DNA from: Halobacillus ihumii
GTDB taxonomy: Bacteria > Bacillota > Bacilli > Bacillales > Halobacillaceae
NCBI RefSeq assembly: GCF_902726645.1
Contig: NZ_CACVAO010000001.1
Coordinates: 3,208,764-3,272,763, forward strand
DNA length: 64,000 bases
Direction of reading: 5' to 3'
The translations under genes were made by a program, and so were the position numbers. Under the pieces are notes generated by a model. That model saw only the letters and a list, made by a program, of their open reading frames with translations, did no database searches and had not been told where the DNA came from. This document shows positions 1 to 7,861 of the stretch, piece after piece (the first letter of the stretch is position 1; every line of letters starts with the position of its first letter).

Positions 1-3
1 TTT

Positions 4-1104
4 ATGACAATACCGAAAAATATTAATAAGGAACATATCGTAAAAGCTATTCAAAAGATTGATAGAGATGGTGTTCCAGAAAGAAGAGAATCGACTAGGT
101 TTACTCTTTATTATGGTAAAAGTTACCCACCTAAATATGTAATATCTATATCAAACATTTTTGCTAATGGTGAAGAATATTCCCCTTCAATGTTTAGTGG
201 TGGAGAAGAAACTAATCAATTTCTAAGTAGACTTGGTTTTACAATTATTGAAAGTATTAAAAATGAAGATGGGATTCAAAAACAAAATGAGAGAATTAAT
301 GTACCAGATTTAGAATCTTCAAAGAGGGCAAGGGAGTATAACATTTACAGCGATAAGGAAAAGGATTTAATAGTTTATGAGTACCTTTTTAAAGCCAGGT
401 CTCACCGTTGGTTAGACGAACATATACTAGAAATCGCTTTCGATAGAAGAACAGGGCATGAATCAATGAATATTCTCCATTTTATTGGTCTTAAGGACAG
501 GCATAAAGGATTGTTTAGGGGTTATAGTATATGGGAAGCCATAAATGAATTGGAGCGGCAAGATTCTAATTTTAGTTCAGTTATTGAATCTCTACATCGG
601 TACTCTAATCAAATTTATAGTGTTGGAGATTATGAAGAAAGCTATTCTGCAGACGAATATATTGAAGTAGATTCAATTGCTAAAACTGAACCAGAACAAG
701 TTGAACTAACAGAGACTGAGAAGGCACAAGTTATAAAGTCTAGAATAGGTCAATCAAAGTTTAAAAAAGCTCTCATGAATATGAAAAAGAAATGTCAGTT
801 GTGTGGTGTTTCAGATGAACGCTTCCTTATAGCTAGCCATATAAAGCCATGGAGACTATCCAATAATAATGAACGTTTAGATGTTAATAACGGACTTTTG
901 TTATGTCCTAACCACGACTCATTATTTGATAAGGGCTATATTAGCTTTGATGAGAGTGGAGAAGTCATAATATTAGAAAGTTTGGATATAGCAACGAAGG
1001 TTTTTCTCAATATCAATGAAAGCATGAAAATTACAATGAGCGAGAGTCAACAAGAGTATATGAAATGGCATAGAGAAAACGCTCTTAAATACAACGATGC
1101 ATAG
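4..1104 (+). CDS. McrA-like HNH endonuclease (ScoMcrA-type N-terminal domain)
   Basis: A 366-residue protein. Residues 1-82 resemble the N-terminal head domain of ScoMcrA-type modification-dependent restriction enzymes (a KAIQKID...YPPKYV...FSGGEETNQFLSRLGF pattern). The C-terminal third is an HNH nuclease: CQLC (264-267), ASHIKPW (277-283) and NGLLLCPNHDSLFDKG (296-311). The middle (110-240) is not recognised. By family, a type IV-like enzyme cutting modified DNA is likely; the substrate is inferred. The ATG at position 4 gives the complete family N-terminus, but its ribosome binding site lies outside the window. The gene is AT-rich, like the neighbouring accessory genes. Family confident, exact target unknown. 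Confidence 0.75.
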   Translation: MTIPKNINKEHIVKAIQKIDRDGVPERRESTRFTLYYGKSYPPKYVISISNIFANGEEYSPSMFSGGEETNQFLSRLGFTIIESIKNEDGIQKQNERINVPDLESSKRAREYNIYSDKEKDLIVYEYLFKARSHRWLDEHILEIAFDRRTGHESMNILHFIGLKDRHKGLFRGYSIWEAINELERQDSNFSSVIESLHRYSNQIYSVGDYEESYSADEYIEVDSIAKTEPEQVELTETEKAQVIKSRIGQSKFKKALMNMKKKCQLCGVSDERFLIASHIKPWRLSNNNERLDVNNGLLLCPNHDSLFDKGYISFDESGEVIILESLDIATKVFLNINESMKITMSESQQEYMKWHRENALKYNDA

Positions 1105-1193
1105 CTAAGTCAGTGGTAAAAAACTTCTCTTTTATACTTAGTTGTTGATTCTATTACCCTTATGAAGGAGAAATAAATAGTGTTACCAAAAGA

Positions 1194-1276
1194 GTGCAAA
1201 TACTTAAAAGTTATTGCACCCTTTTTATGTCCTTGCTATACTTAGCTTCAACTGGTGCAATAACTTAGTGCAATAA
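1194..1276 (+). promoter_or_regulatory. Candidate recombinase binding/crossover (res-like) region
   Basis: A cluster of GTGCAA half-sites lies just upstream of the serine recombinase. GTGCAAATACTT (1194-1205) faces AAGTTATTGCAC (1208-1219) across a 2-bp AA centre, giving the 12+2+12 geometry of serine recombinase crossover sites. The exact inverse GGTGCAATAACTT occurs at 1254-1266 (13-bp perfect inverted repeat with 1208-1220), and a further half-site AGTGCAATAA at 1267-1276. Arrangement seen directly; binding by the adjacent recombinase is inferred. Confidence 0.55.
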
Positions 1277-1303
1277 AAAACTGGTGAAGAGTGAGGACTA
1301 ATA

Positions 1304-1867
1304 ATGAGATATGGATATGCAAGGGTTTCAACAACAGCTCAAGATTTAAAGCTTCAAATTCAAGCGCTACAAGCGGAAGGATGCGAGATAATATATAAGG
1401 AGAAATTCACAGGTACTAAAACAGATAGAACTGAGTTTAATAAGGTACTGGAAGAATTACAAGAAGGAGACACATTAGTCGTTACAAAATTAGATAGATT
1501 TGCAAGGTCTGCAATCGAGGGTATTCAAACAGTTAGAGCTTTATTTGCAAGAGGAGTCAAAGTTCACATTCTTAATATGGGGCTAGTAGAAAACAGCCCA
1601 ACAGGCAGACTGATTTTTAATATTCTCAGTTCATTCGCAGAGTTTGAACGTGATATGATAGTAGAACGTACTCAAGAAGGTAAGGCACTGGCTAAGCAAC
1701 GTGATGATTTTAGAGAAGGTAGACCTAGAAAACATTCAAACAAACAAGTACTTCATGCATTAGAATTGCTTAAAACTCATACATACAAAGAAGTTGAAGC
1801 AATGACAGGAATTAAGAAGCGAACCTTAATTAACAGAAAGAATGAACTGAAATCTAAACAATTATAA
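1304..1867 (+). CDS. Serine recombinase of the resolvase/invertase family
   Basis: A 187-residue small serine recombinase. The N-terminus [10 protein letters not shown] places the catalytic serine at residue 9; KLDRFARS supplies the conserved LDRxxR arginines; [22 protein letters not shown] is the family E-helix. The C-terminal segment (about 137-187) is a helix-turn-helix DNA-binding region. Length and order match plasmid/transposon resolvases and DNA invertases. Role: strand exchange at short dyad sites, either resolving cointegrates or inverting DNA. Candidate sites lie directly upstream. No transposase of the Tn3 or Tn552 type is seen beside it, so it may be a stand-alone island resolvase. 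Confidence 0.9.
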   Translation: MRYGYARVSTTAQDLKLQIQALQAEGCEIIYKEKFTGTKTDRTEFNKVLEELQEGDTLVVTKLDRFARSAIEGIQTVRALFARGVKVHILNMGLVENSPTGRLIFNILSSFAEFERDMIVERTQEGKALAKQRDDFREGRPRKHSNKQVLHALELLKTHTYKEVEAMTGIKKRTLINRKNELKSKQL

Positions 1868-2193
1868 GGTACTCCTCAAGGGTGCTCTTTATTTATCCTG
1901 ATACTAATGGGGGTGTAATTCCACTTTTTCAAGGGGGAGTTTAGCAGAAATAGCCCCCATGTACCCTCATCCACACGCCACAATGTTTTAAGTTTTTAAG
2001 ACTAGTGTTTGAAGGGATGCTGCTTCCTTTATATAGATATATATGATTTTCCTTGGTTAAGAGGGAAATTACTTATATAAATGCTTTAAGCTTTTCAAGG
2101 GGAATGAGATTTTTTTAATAAACGCTTATATTCCTAATAAAATACAGATATTTTAATGTTGAACAATTAAGCTATTCAAGAAAGGAGTTATCT
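1868..2193 (+). other. AT-rich intergenic stretch before the Septu-like operon
   Basis: About 325 bases with no convincing gene. It must carry the promoter for the ATPase/HNH pair. An AGAAAGGAG ribosome binding site lies 7 bases before the ATG at 2194. No repeat or RNA gene is recognised. Confidence 0.5.
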
Positions 2194-3618
2194 ATGGATT
2201 TCTTTGTAACTTCATATTTTTATAATTTGGTGAAAATCCCTAATACCTTTCCAAGTGTTGTACTCTCGAATGACAATTGGAATGATAATAATTATTATAC
2301 GTTATTTAAATTATTTTATTTTGATGAAAATAAAAATGAGTTCAATATAGGTGAAGTTAAAATTTTACATGAGGAGAGTAAATCCACTAGGTTAGAGAAA
2401 CACTTTAAAACCCTCACCTCTGCATATTGTTCATTAGGTCAGGATATAAGTTATTACGAGAAACTTAGGGCACTTGGGAAAGAAGTAGCATTGGATATAT
2501 TAAAAAACTTAAATGATGCGGCAATTAATCCATCTATTTACGATGAATTTAAAGATAACGAAGGTTTTACTGACTCTTTAATTAGATTTAGTCAAGCCGA
2601 AAAAGCATTAAGAGAAGCTAATAACCTCTACTTTGATGTCAAAATAGAAAAAATACTGAATTTTGATTTTACATATAAATTACCCTCTGCTATTAAACCA
2701 CATGAATTTAGGTTTGATTTTGAAGCGGATAAACACTTACCGTACAGAATAAATGCAATAATCGGGAAAAACGGAACGGGGAAGACCCAGATATTGTCTA
2801 AAATTGCAGCCTTAATAAGTGGTTATGAAAAAAACAAAGAACAAAATTTCCACCCTAAAAGACCATCCTTTAGTAAAGTAATTGCTATTTCATATAGTGC
2901 GTTTGATGAATTTGACCGCCCATCTAGTAACGATAGAACGTTTAGTTATGAGTATTGTGGAATTAGAGATGATACTAACACTTTAATGACCTCAGACGAG
3001 ATTAAAAATAAAATAAAGAATACTATTAACGTGGTTCTTGATAAAGCCAGAGAAGATGTTTGGTACAAAGTACTTGAAGAGATAATTGAGCAGGAGCATC
3101 GCCATGTTCTGTATGAATTAATTGACGGTAAAGATGTGTCGTTAAGTTCTGGACAAAGTCTAATAATAATGACTATGACAGAAGTAATAGCGAATATTGA
3201 AGAAGAATCATTACTGTTGTTTGACGAACCTGAAACTCATTTACATCCAAATGCTTTAGCTAATCTAATTAGAATGTTTAATAGGTTATTACTTGAGTTT
3301 AATTCATTTGCTATCTTATCAACTCATTCACCTATAATTACTCAAGAGATACCTGCAAACTATATAAACGTAGTAGAACGAATTGAAAATACCCCTATTG
3401 TTAGAAAATTACCTATCGAAAGTTTTGGAGAAAATATTTCTACTATTACTAATGATATATTTGATGTTCGTTCCACTGAGAGTAACTACAAAAGCTGGTT
3501 TAAAAAAATGGCTGAAGTTATGAGTTATGAAGAGATACTTAATGTGTTTAATAACTCTCTTAGTTACAATGCTATGACATATTTGAATACTTTGTATAAA
3601 GAAGAGGATAAGTCATGA
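2194..3618 (+). CDS. Septu-like (PtuA-type) AAA/ABC ATPase
   Basis: A 474-residue ATPase of the SMC/ABC-like AAA class used in anti-phage systems. Residues 1-180 are not recognised. Walker A GKNGTGKT lies at 191-198, an ABC-type signature LSSGQ at 317-321, Walker B LLLFDEPE at 340-347 followed by THLHP, and the switch histidine in STHS at 376-379. The gene overlaps the next one by four bases (ATGA at 3615), so the two are translationally coupled. An ATPase of this type followed by an HNH nuclease is the layout of the Septu (PtuA-PtuB) defence system. By analogy it would control the nuclease. The assignment rests on motifs and gene order; other ATPase-HNH systems remain possible. Confidence 0.7.
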   Translation: MDFFVTSYFYNLVKIPNTFPSVVLSNDNWNDNNYYTLFKLFYFDENKNEFNIGEVKILHEESKSTRLEKHFKTLTSAYCSLGQDISYYEKLRALGKEVALDILKNLNDAAINPSIYDEFKDNEGFTDSLIRFSQAEKALREANNLYFDVKIEKILNFDFTYKLPSAIKPHEFRFDFEADKHLPYRINAIIGKNGTGKTQILSKIAALISGYEKNKEQNFHPKRPSFSKVIAISYSAFDEFDRPSSNDRTFSYEYCGIRDDTNTLMTSDEIKNKIKNTINVVLDKAREDVWYKVLEEIIEQEHRHVLYELIDGKDVSLSSGQSLIIMTMTEVIANIEEESLLLFDEPETHLHPNALANLIRMFNRLLLEFNSFAILSTHSPIITQEIPANYINVVERIENTPIVRKLPIESFGENISTITNDIFDVRSTESNYKSWFKKMAEVMSYEEILNVFNNSLSYNAMTYLNTLYKEEDKS

Positions 3619-4460
3619 AGAACTTATCACCTATTGAAGAAGGGTTAATAGAAGTGTACCAAGCTATTTCAGAGAAATGCCAAGGTCTAAAGAAAGATAA
3701 TTTACTAAGCGAAATAAGTACTATAAATGAAAGGTATCAAACCTATTTAGATAATAGAAATAGCTTATCGAGTATTGACCAAATAGATTATACTGGTCGA
3801 GTAATCCTAAAGAATCAACTAATCTCATGCTACAGTAATAATGTAACTCTAAATAATTTAAAAGCAGATATTTTGACAAAACAAGACCTTTATTATCAAT
3901 CAAAATGTCCTTTCTGTGAGATAAATTCTCCTGGTACATTTGACCATTACCTGCCCAAGGAGGATTATCCTGATTATTCAGTTCTTGCCTTAAACTTAAT
4001 CCCGTGCTGTGAAAAGTGTAATAGTAAGAAAGGAAAAAGATGGAAAAATTACGATGGTAAACGTTTTTTCTTAAATCATTACTATGATTTTATAACGCAG
4101 GAAAAGTATTTGTACGCTAATATAGTTTTTAATAATGGTATTCCTACAGTTAGTTATGAAGTAAAACCAAATAATAGAATAAATGATGATTTATTTGAGA
4201 TAATACAATCTCATTATTCAAAATTAGATTTATGCAACAGGTTCGAAGCACAGGCAAATGACGAAATCTCAACATGGTTTCAAGAAACAGCTCTTGCTCT
4301 TCAAGAGGGAGTAAGCATAGAGGAACAAAAAAAGACTTTAAAAAGGAAAATAACATCAAATATTGAAAAATCGGGTAAAAACAACTGGATAGTTGCTTTA
4401 TATGAGGCTATCTATCAATCTACAGAGTTTTTTAGTCATGTTGAACAAATTAGTCAATAA
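3615..4460 (+). CDS. Septu-like (PtuB-type) HNH nuclease
   Basis: A 281-residue protein with a central HNH domain: CPFC (98-101), the FDHYLPK motif (109-115) with the catalytic histidine, then NLIPCCEKCNSKKGKRW (127-143) with the second zinc-binding cysteine pair. The DHYLPKxxYPxYS...NLIPCCxxCN pattern is typical of PtuB-like nucleases. The start overlaps the ATPase stop and a terminator follows the gene, so the pair forms a closed two-gene unit. Expected role: DNA cleavage unleashed on infection under control of the ATPase (inferred). No reverse transcriptase lies beside it, which argues against a retron of the PtuAB type. Confidence 0.7.
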   Translation: MKNLSPIEEGLIEVYQAISEKCQGLKKDNLLSEISTINERYQTYLDNRNSLSSIDQIDYTGRVILKNQLISCYSNNVTLNNLKADILTKQDLYYQSKCPFCEINSPGTFDHYLPKEDYPDYSVLALNLIPCCEKCNSKKGKRWKNYDGKRFFLNHYYDFITQEKYLYANIVFNNGIPTVSYEVKPNNRINDDLFEIIQSHYSKLDLCNRFEAQANDEISTWFQETALALQEGVSIEEQKKTLKRKITSNIEKSGKNNWIVALYEAIYQSTEFFSHVEQISQ

Positions 4461-4503
4461 AATATCGATTTTATTACTTCTAACATCTATTCTTATGATT
4501 CCC

Positions 4504-4527
4504 AAAAGACCCACAGGGTCTTTTTTT
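4504..4527 (+). terminator. Rho-independent terminator of the ATPase-HNH unit
   Basis: AAGACCC (4506-4512), a 3-base loop and GGGTCTT are followed by a run of T up to 4527, 44 bases after the HNH stop codon. Confidence 0.85.
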
Positions 4528-4796
4528 GTTACAAGAAAAGATATGCTCAGGATGTAACAGACATATTGAGCCCAGAAATCCAAACATTTAAGGCTTCAAT
4601 TTTGGCTTTTAAAAGAAAAAACGAGTAAATAAAAGCTTTGGAGCGCACTTCTGGGGTACACTTCAGGGGGTTTTTGCGGTGGAACAAAGGAAACGTAATA
4701 GGGTGAAATTAAGCTATTTCGAGGAATTGGTTGGTACTATTTGACAATAGGTATGATACAATTAAACTTCAAAAAGGTAATAAGCGAGGGTTTAAT

Positions 4797-5451
4797 ATGT
4801 CTAATAGAGTAATTTTAACTTGCTCGCATTGTGGTAATAAAACACCTATGAATTTACTGAACAGGTATGTAAAATCAACCTATGCTGAATTTGCTCCAGA
4901 CTATGTAGCATATTTTTGAAGTGTTTGAGTGTCCTGTTTGTGCAGGTATCCAAGCATATTACACACACTGGAATACGGAAGAAGCCTACCATGATGGATT
5001 TGATATTTATGAAGAGGGAGAGGTCTTATTTCCACAAACTGAGAGGGTGAATTTGTTTGCATTACCTAAAAGCGTGAAAAGTGCTTATGAGTCAGCATTG
5101 AAGGTTAATAAAATTGATGAAGCTAGCTGTCTCTTTTCTCTGAGAAGGACACTTGAAATGGTGTGCAAAGATAAAGGAGCTACGAAGGGTATGTTACATC
5201 ACAAATTAAATCATTTACAACAAGAAGGAATTTTACCTCCTTTAATGGGTGACATATCAACAGTGATTAAAGACCTCGGAAACATGGCTGCTCATGAAGA
5301 AGAATTAATTTTAGGGGGGTTCATGGTAGAAAAAGTGTTTAACTTCACCAATAAAGTTCTTGAATATGTTTATATACTTCCAAACGAAATGAAAAGAGTA
5401 CAACAGGAGCTAGAAGCAGTTTCGCCTAAGGAGAAAGCGGAGAGTAAATAA
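4797..5451 (+). pseudogene. DUF4145-type protein gene with a single-base frameshift
   Basis: Two adjacent reading frames make one protein. The first (ATG 4797, with GCGAGGG upstream) begins MSNRVILTCSHCGNKTP and ends at TGA 4917-4919. The second continues one frame later with FEVFECPVCAG and a helical DUF4145-like domain to 5451. The two CxxC pairs (CSHC, CPVC) of the N-terminal zinc ribbon thus sit on either side of the break. Removing one T from the five-T run at 4913-4917 restores a continuous frame. DUF4145 proteins are often linked to restriction and defence loci, which fits the neighbourhood. The cause may be mutation, sequencing error or, less likely, +1 frameshifting at TTT TGA. Confidence 0.75.
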
Positions 5452-5569
5452 AATCGCCAACTCAGGGGGCATTAATACACTTTTTAACTTCTGATTTCCT
5501 CTCCAGCGTTACGGACAATAATTAATTTGGACAAGTTTCCACCTCCTTTGGTGAAGCTAATATTTTGTA

Positions 5570-5803
5570 TTATTCAAATAGTGAGTCTATCTCATCATGT
5601 GCTGAAGGAGCTTGTTTATCTATTTTGGTGAGTAAATCATTAAGTTTTTCTCTGAGCTTTTGCACCTTGTAAGGTAAAGAGCCATCCATTCGTGCTCCTG
5701 TTTTTTCGTAAATCCTTCCGTTTTCCATCTCAGTAAGAATGCTCTTAATTTCTAAGATTTCATAACTGTAATCGTCAAATATTCCAAGCCTTTTTTCTCC
5801 CAT
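5570..5803 (-). CDS. Small hypothetical protein, 77 aa
   Basis: Not recognised. The gene has an excellent ribosome binding site (AAAGGAGGTGG before the ATG at 5803), which supports it as real. The protein is hydrophilic and charged, with a central basic/helical segment (PYKVQKLREKLNDLLTKID) and an acidic C-terminus. It lies convergent with the DUF4145 pseudogene and divergent from the membrane-protein gene at 5894. No function can be inferred. Confidence 0.6.
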   Translation of the reverse strand: MGEKRLGIFDDYSYEILEIKSILTEMENGRIYEKTGARMDGSLPYKVQKLREKLNDLLTKIDKQAPSAHDEIDSLFE

Positions 5804-5893
5804 GTAACCACCTCCTTTTACTTGATTTTATGACAGGAAATTTATTCCTACAAGAAAAACTTTAAAAGAAATTAACGAAAGGAGTGAAAATGA

Positions 5894-6349
5894 GTGAAAA
5901 GCTCTATTAAAGCTAAGTCGAGTAAATTTAAATTCACCTTAATAATATTAAGTGGTGTCAGTGTAATCATGCTATTCCCCATACTAACTAATTTTATTAT
6001 GACTCTAAGTTGGTTTGAGATTGCAGGTGATAAGAATACTTGGATTAGTTTTTATGGTAGTTATCTCGGAGGGATAACTGGAGGGTTATTAACACTTGGA
6101 GGAGTATTGCTAACCCTTAATCACCAAAAGGAATCTAAGGAACAAGATTCTAAAGTAGAGGAACATAAAACACTGCTTTTAATGTACCCTAAATTTCTCT
6201 TGATTTTATCTAATTTAAAAAATATTAAGTTTTCATTAGTACATAATGACCTATATGAAATGGAGGATATTGAACATGAAATGTTAAAGTGGAGAATAAA
6301 AAGCTTATCTGAGAAGGTTAATCTCTTAGAAGGCATAGACCTCAAGTAA
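5894..6349 (+). CDS. Membrane protein with AGDKNTWISFYGSYLGG motif (probably truncated)
   Basis: A 151-residue protein with two predicted membrane segments (about 14-34 and 54-75) joined by a short loop with the motif WFEIAGDKNTWISFYGSYLGG, then a charged helical tail. The same loop, W-x-x-AG-xx-N-x-WISF-x-G-x-Y-x-GG, recurs in the gene starting at 6781, so the two are tandem paralogues. This copy stops at 6349, where an overlapping frame (open from 6339) continues for about 70 residues without its own ribosome binding site. The gene may therefore have lost its C-terminus by a +1 frameshift. Function not recognised; such proteins are common in accessory regions. Confidence 0.6.
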   Translation: MKSSIKAKSSKFKFTLIILSGVSVIMLFPILTNFIMTLSWFEIAGDKNTWISFYGSYLGGITGGLLTLGGVLLTLNHQKESKEQDSKVEEHKTLLLMYPKFLLILSNLKNIKFSLVHNDLYEMEDIEHEMLKWRIKSLSEKVNLLEGIDLK

Positions 6350-6368
6350 ATTATTTCCTGAAACAATA

Positions 6369-6551
6369 GTGAAAATCATGGAAATAAATGAAAAGTTTGA
6401 AATAACTTACGGAATTCTCTCGAATTTAGACAATGAGCTTCCAGAAGACCGAATACTTTTTTACAATTGGGATGACTACCTTTCAAGGGTTAAAAGTTCT
6501 ATTGAAGCTGTGAATAAAGCAATCATAGAGTTAAAAATAAATAGAAAATAG
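6369..6551 (+). pseudogene. Probable detached C-terminal fragment of the upstream membrane protein
   Basis: A 60-residue frame (GTG 6369 or ATG 6378) rich in charged, helix-forming residues. It is open upstream to 6339 and so overlaps the end of the preceding gene in a +1 frame. No Shine-Dalgarno sequence precedes either start. The simplest reading is that it is the shifted C-terminus of the 5894 gene rather than an independent gene. Confidence 0.45.
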
Positions 6552-6585
6552 AAAAGTTAAAAAATGAACTAGAGTGAGTGTTACT

Positions 6586-6735
6586 TTAATTGCGAGGCGT
6601 AACTCGATAAATAACCACCTCACCAGCAGGAAGGGTTTTATTTAGGTAGGTCTCCTCATAGAAAAGGTTATTTGTATTCATGCTTTTAGACTTCCATGTG
6701 CTTCCATCTAAGTTTGTTCTTTTGAAAATATACAT
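6586..6735 (-). CDS. Small hypothetical protein, 49 aa
   Basis: A short minus-strand frame: ATG at 6735, stop at 6586. It is preceded by AAAGGAGGAGATATTTT, one of the best ribosome binding sites in the region, and fills what would otherwise be a gap of about 230 bases. The peptide begins MYIFKRTNLDGSTWKSKSMN and ends with GEVVIYRVTPRN; it is soluble and basic, with no membrane segment. Not recognised. It lies between the two paralogous membrane-protein genes, on the opposite strand. Confidence 0.5.
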   Translation of the reverse strand: MYIFKRTNLDGSTWKSKSMNTNNLFYEETYLNKTLPAGEVVIYRVTPRN

Positions 6736-6780
6736 AAAATATCTCCTCCTTTAACCATATAATCGTGTCGAGGAGGAGAA

Positions 6781-7024
6781 ATGGTGTCATATGAAATTAA
6801 AGAGGGTGAGTTTTTGTTTAACTTTAAAGACAAAAGTTTTTGGGTTGTACTTGGTAGCATACTTGTTTTCCCCATTGTTTTTAATTACACATTCCTCCAG
6901 TTTTCAGCTTGGAGAGTAGCTGGTAATGAAAATAGTTGGATTAGCTTTTGGGGAAATTATTCAGGTGGGCTTATTAGTGCGTTTGTTGCTTACATTGTGG
7001 CAAACTCGCAAGTAGATAAACAAG
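6781..7024 (+). pseudogene. 5' part of a membrane/coiled-coil protein gene split by IS21 element
   Basis: Starts at ATG 6781 after GAGGAGGAG. It encodes a first membrane segment (about 22-42) and the motif WRVAGNENSWISFWGNYSGG shared with the 5894 gene, then a second membrane segment. The frame runs into the IS21-family element at 7025 and would stop at 7029. Joining 7024 to 9518 (removing the element and one copy of the 5-bp target duplication) restores an uninterrupted frame to 10152, 292 residues in all. Confidence 0.85.
7020..7024. repeat. Target-site duplication, left copy (ACAAG)
   Basis: ACAAG abuts the left end of the IS21-family element and matches 9513-9517. Confidence 0.85.
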
Positions 7025-7080
7025 TGTAACCGTCAAGTAGTTTTGAACACTTTTTGCTCATTAATTTTGAACACTTTTCG
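7025..7080 (+). repeat. IS21-family terminal inverted repeat, left
   Basis: Begins TGTAACCGTCAAGTAG and contains two TTTTGAACACTTTT copies (about 7041-7054 and 7065-7078). The stop codon of istB (7061-7063) lies inside it. Confidence 0.85.
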
Positions 7081-7861
7081 ATTGGAATACAGACTTTCTG
7101 TACTTGATTCGATGACTAGACCCATTTAAATGAATGACTTCAGCCCGGTGAAGGAGCCTATCTAGGATCGCTGTGGTAATTCCCTGATCGCCCATTAATT
7201 CTCCCCACTCCTCTGGGCCTTTGTTGGACGTCAGTATTATAGAACTTCGTTCATACAAATGATTCACTAACTGGAAAAACAGGTTGGCCTCTTGTTGGTC
7301 CATTGCCATATACATGAGGTCATCGATGATGACCAGATCGGCGTCCCTAATACGTTTAAGGCGCAACTGTGCTTTTCGGATGTACTCCTCAGTCTTTAAA
7401 AGAGGCACCAGCTCTCCCATGGAGATGAAGACCACACGTTGGCCTTGTTGGATGGCCTCCAATCCAAGGCCTATCGCCAGATGCGTTTTCCCTACCCCTG
7501 GCGGACCAAGGAATATTAAATTAAATGCGTGATCTAGCCAAGAGAGTTCCCGCAGCTGTTTGAGCTGCCGTGTACTTAGAGATGGTTGCTCTCCCAAATC
7601 AAACTCATCAAGGTGCTTCTCATATGGGAACTTGGCCCATTTCAGGTGCTTTTCTATCATCTTCTCCTCGCGGCGCTTCTCTTCGTACGTGAGGAGTTCA
7701 TGCAGAAATTCCTGGTATGTCCAAGAGCTAACCTCTGCCTTCCTTAAAAAAGAGGGCAGCTCCTTAGACGTCTCTGACATTCTAAACTGATGGAATTGAG
7801 CCTGTAAATTTTCTACTGTTCCAACCAACTTACACACCTCCCAAGATTTTGATATAGCCAT
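7061..7861 (-). CDS. istB: IS21-family helper ATPase IstB
   Basis: A 266-residue AAA+ ATPase. Walker A GPPGVGKT lies in LIFLGPPGVGKTHLAIGLG, Walker B is LVIIDDLMYM, and a sensor asparagine follows in SSIILTSNKGPEEWGE. IstB loads onto target DNA and directs IstA integration. The N-terminal helical region (1-95) is typical for the family. Its start at 7861 overlaps the end of istA by 32 bases, the usual coupled arrangement. Length and motifs are intact. Confidence 0.95.
   Translation of the reverse strand: MAISKSWEVCKLVGTVENLQAQFHQFRMSETSKELPSFLRKAEVSSWTYQEFLHELLTYEEKRREEKMIEKHLKWAKFPYEKHLDEFDLGEQPSLSTRQLKQLRELSWLDHAFNLIFLGPPGVGKTHLAIGLGLEAIQQGQRVVFISMGELVPLLKTEEYIRKAQLRLKRIRDADLVIIDDLMYMAMDQQEANLFFQLVNHLYERSSIILTSNKGPEEWGELMGDQGITTAILDRLLHRAEVIHLNGSSHRIKYRKSVFQSKSVQN

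Noticed and set aside
2194..4460. A retron of the PtuAB-effector type
   Set aside because: No reverse transcriptase or msr/msd-like sequence in the flanking several kilobases.
4911..4923. Programmed +1 frameshift in the DUF4145 gene
   Set aside because: TTT TGA resembles a slippery site, but there is no upstream Shine-Dalgarno-like stimulator and DUF4145 genes are not known to need frameshifting. An indel in a T run is simpler.
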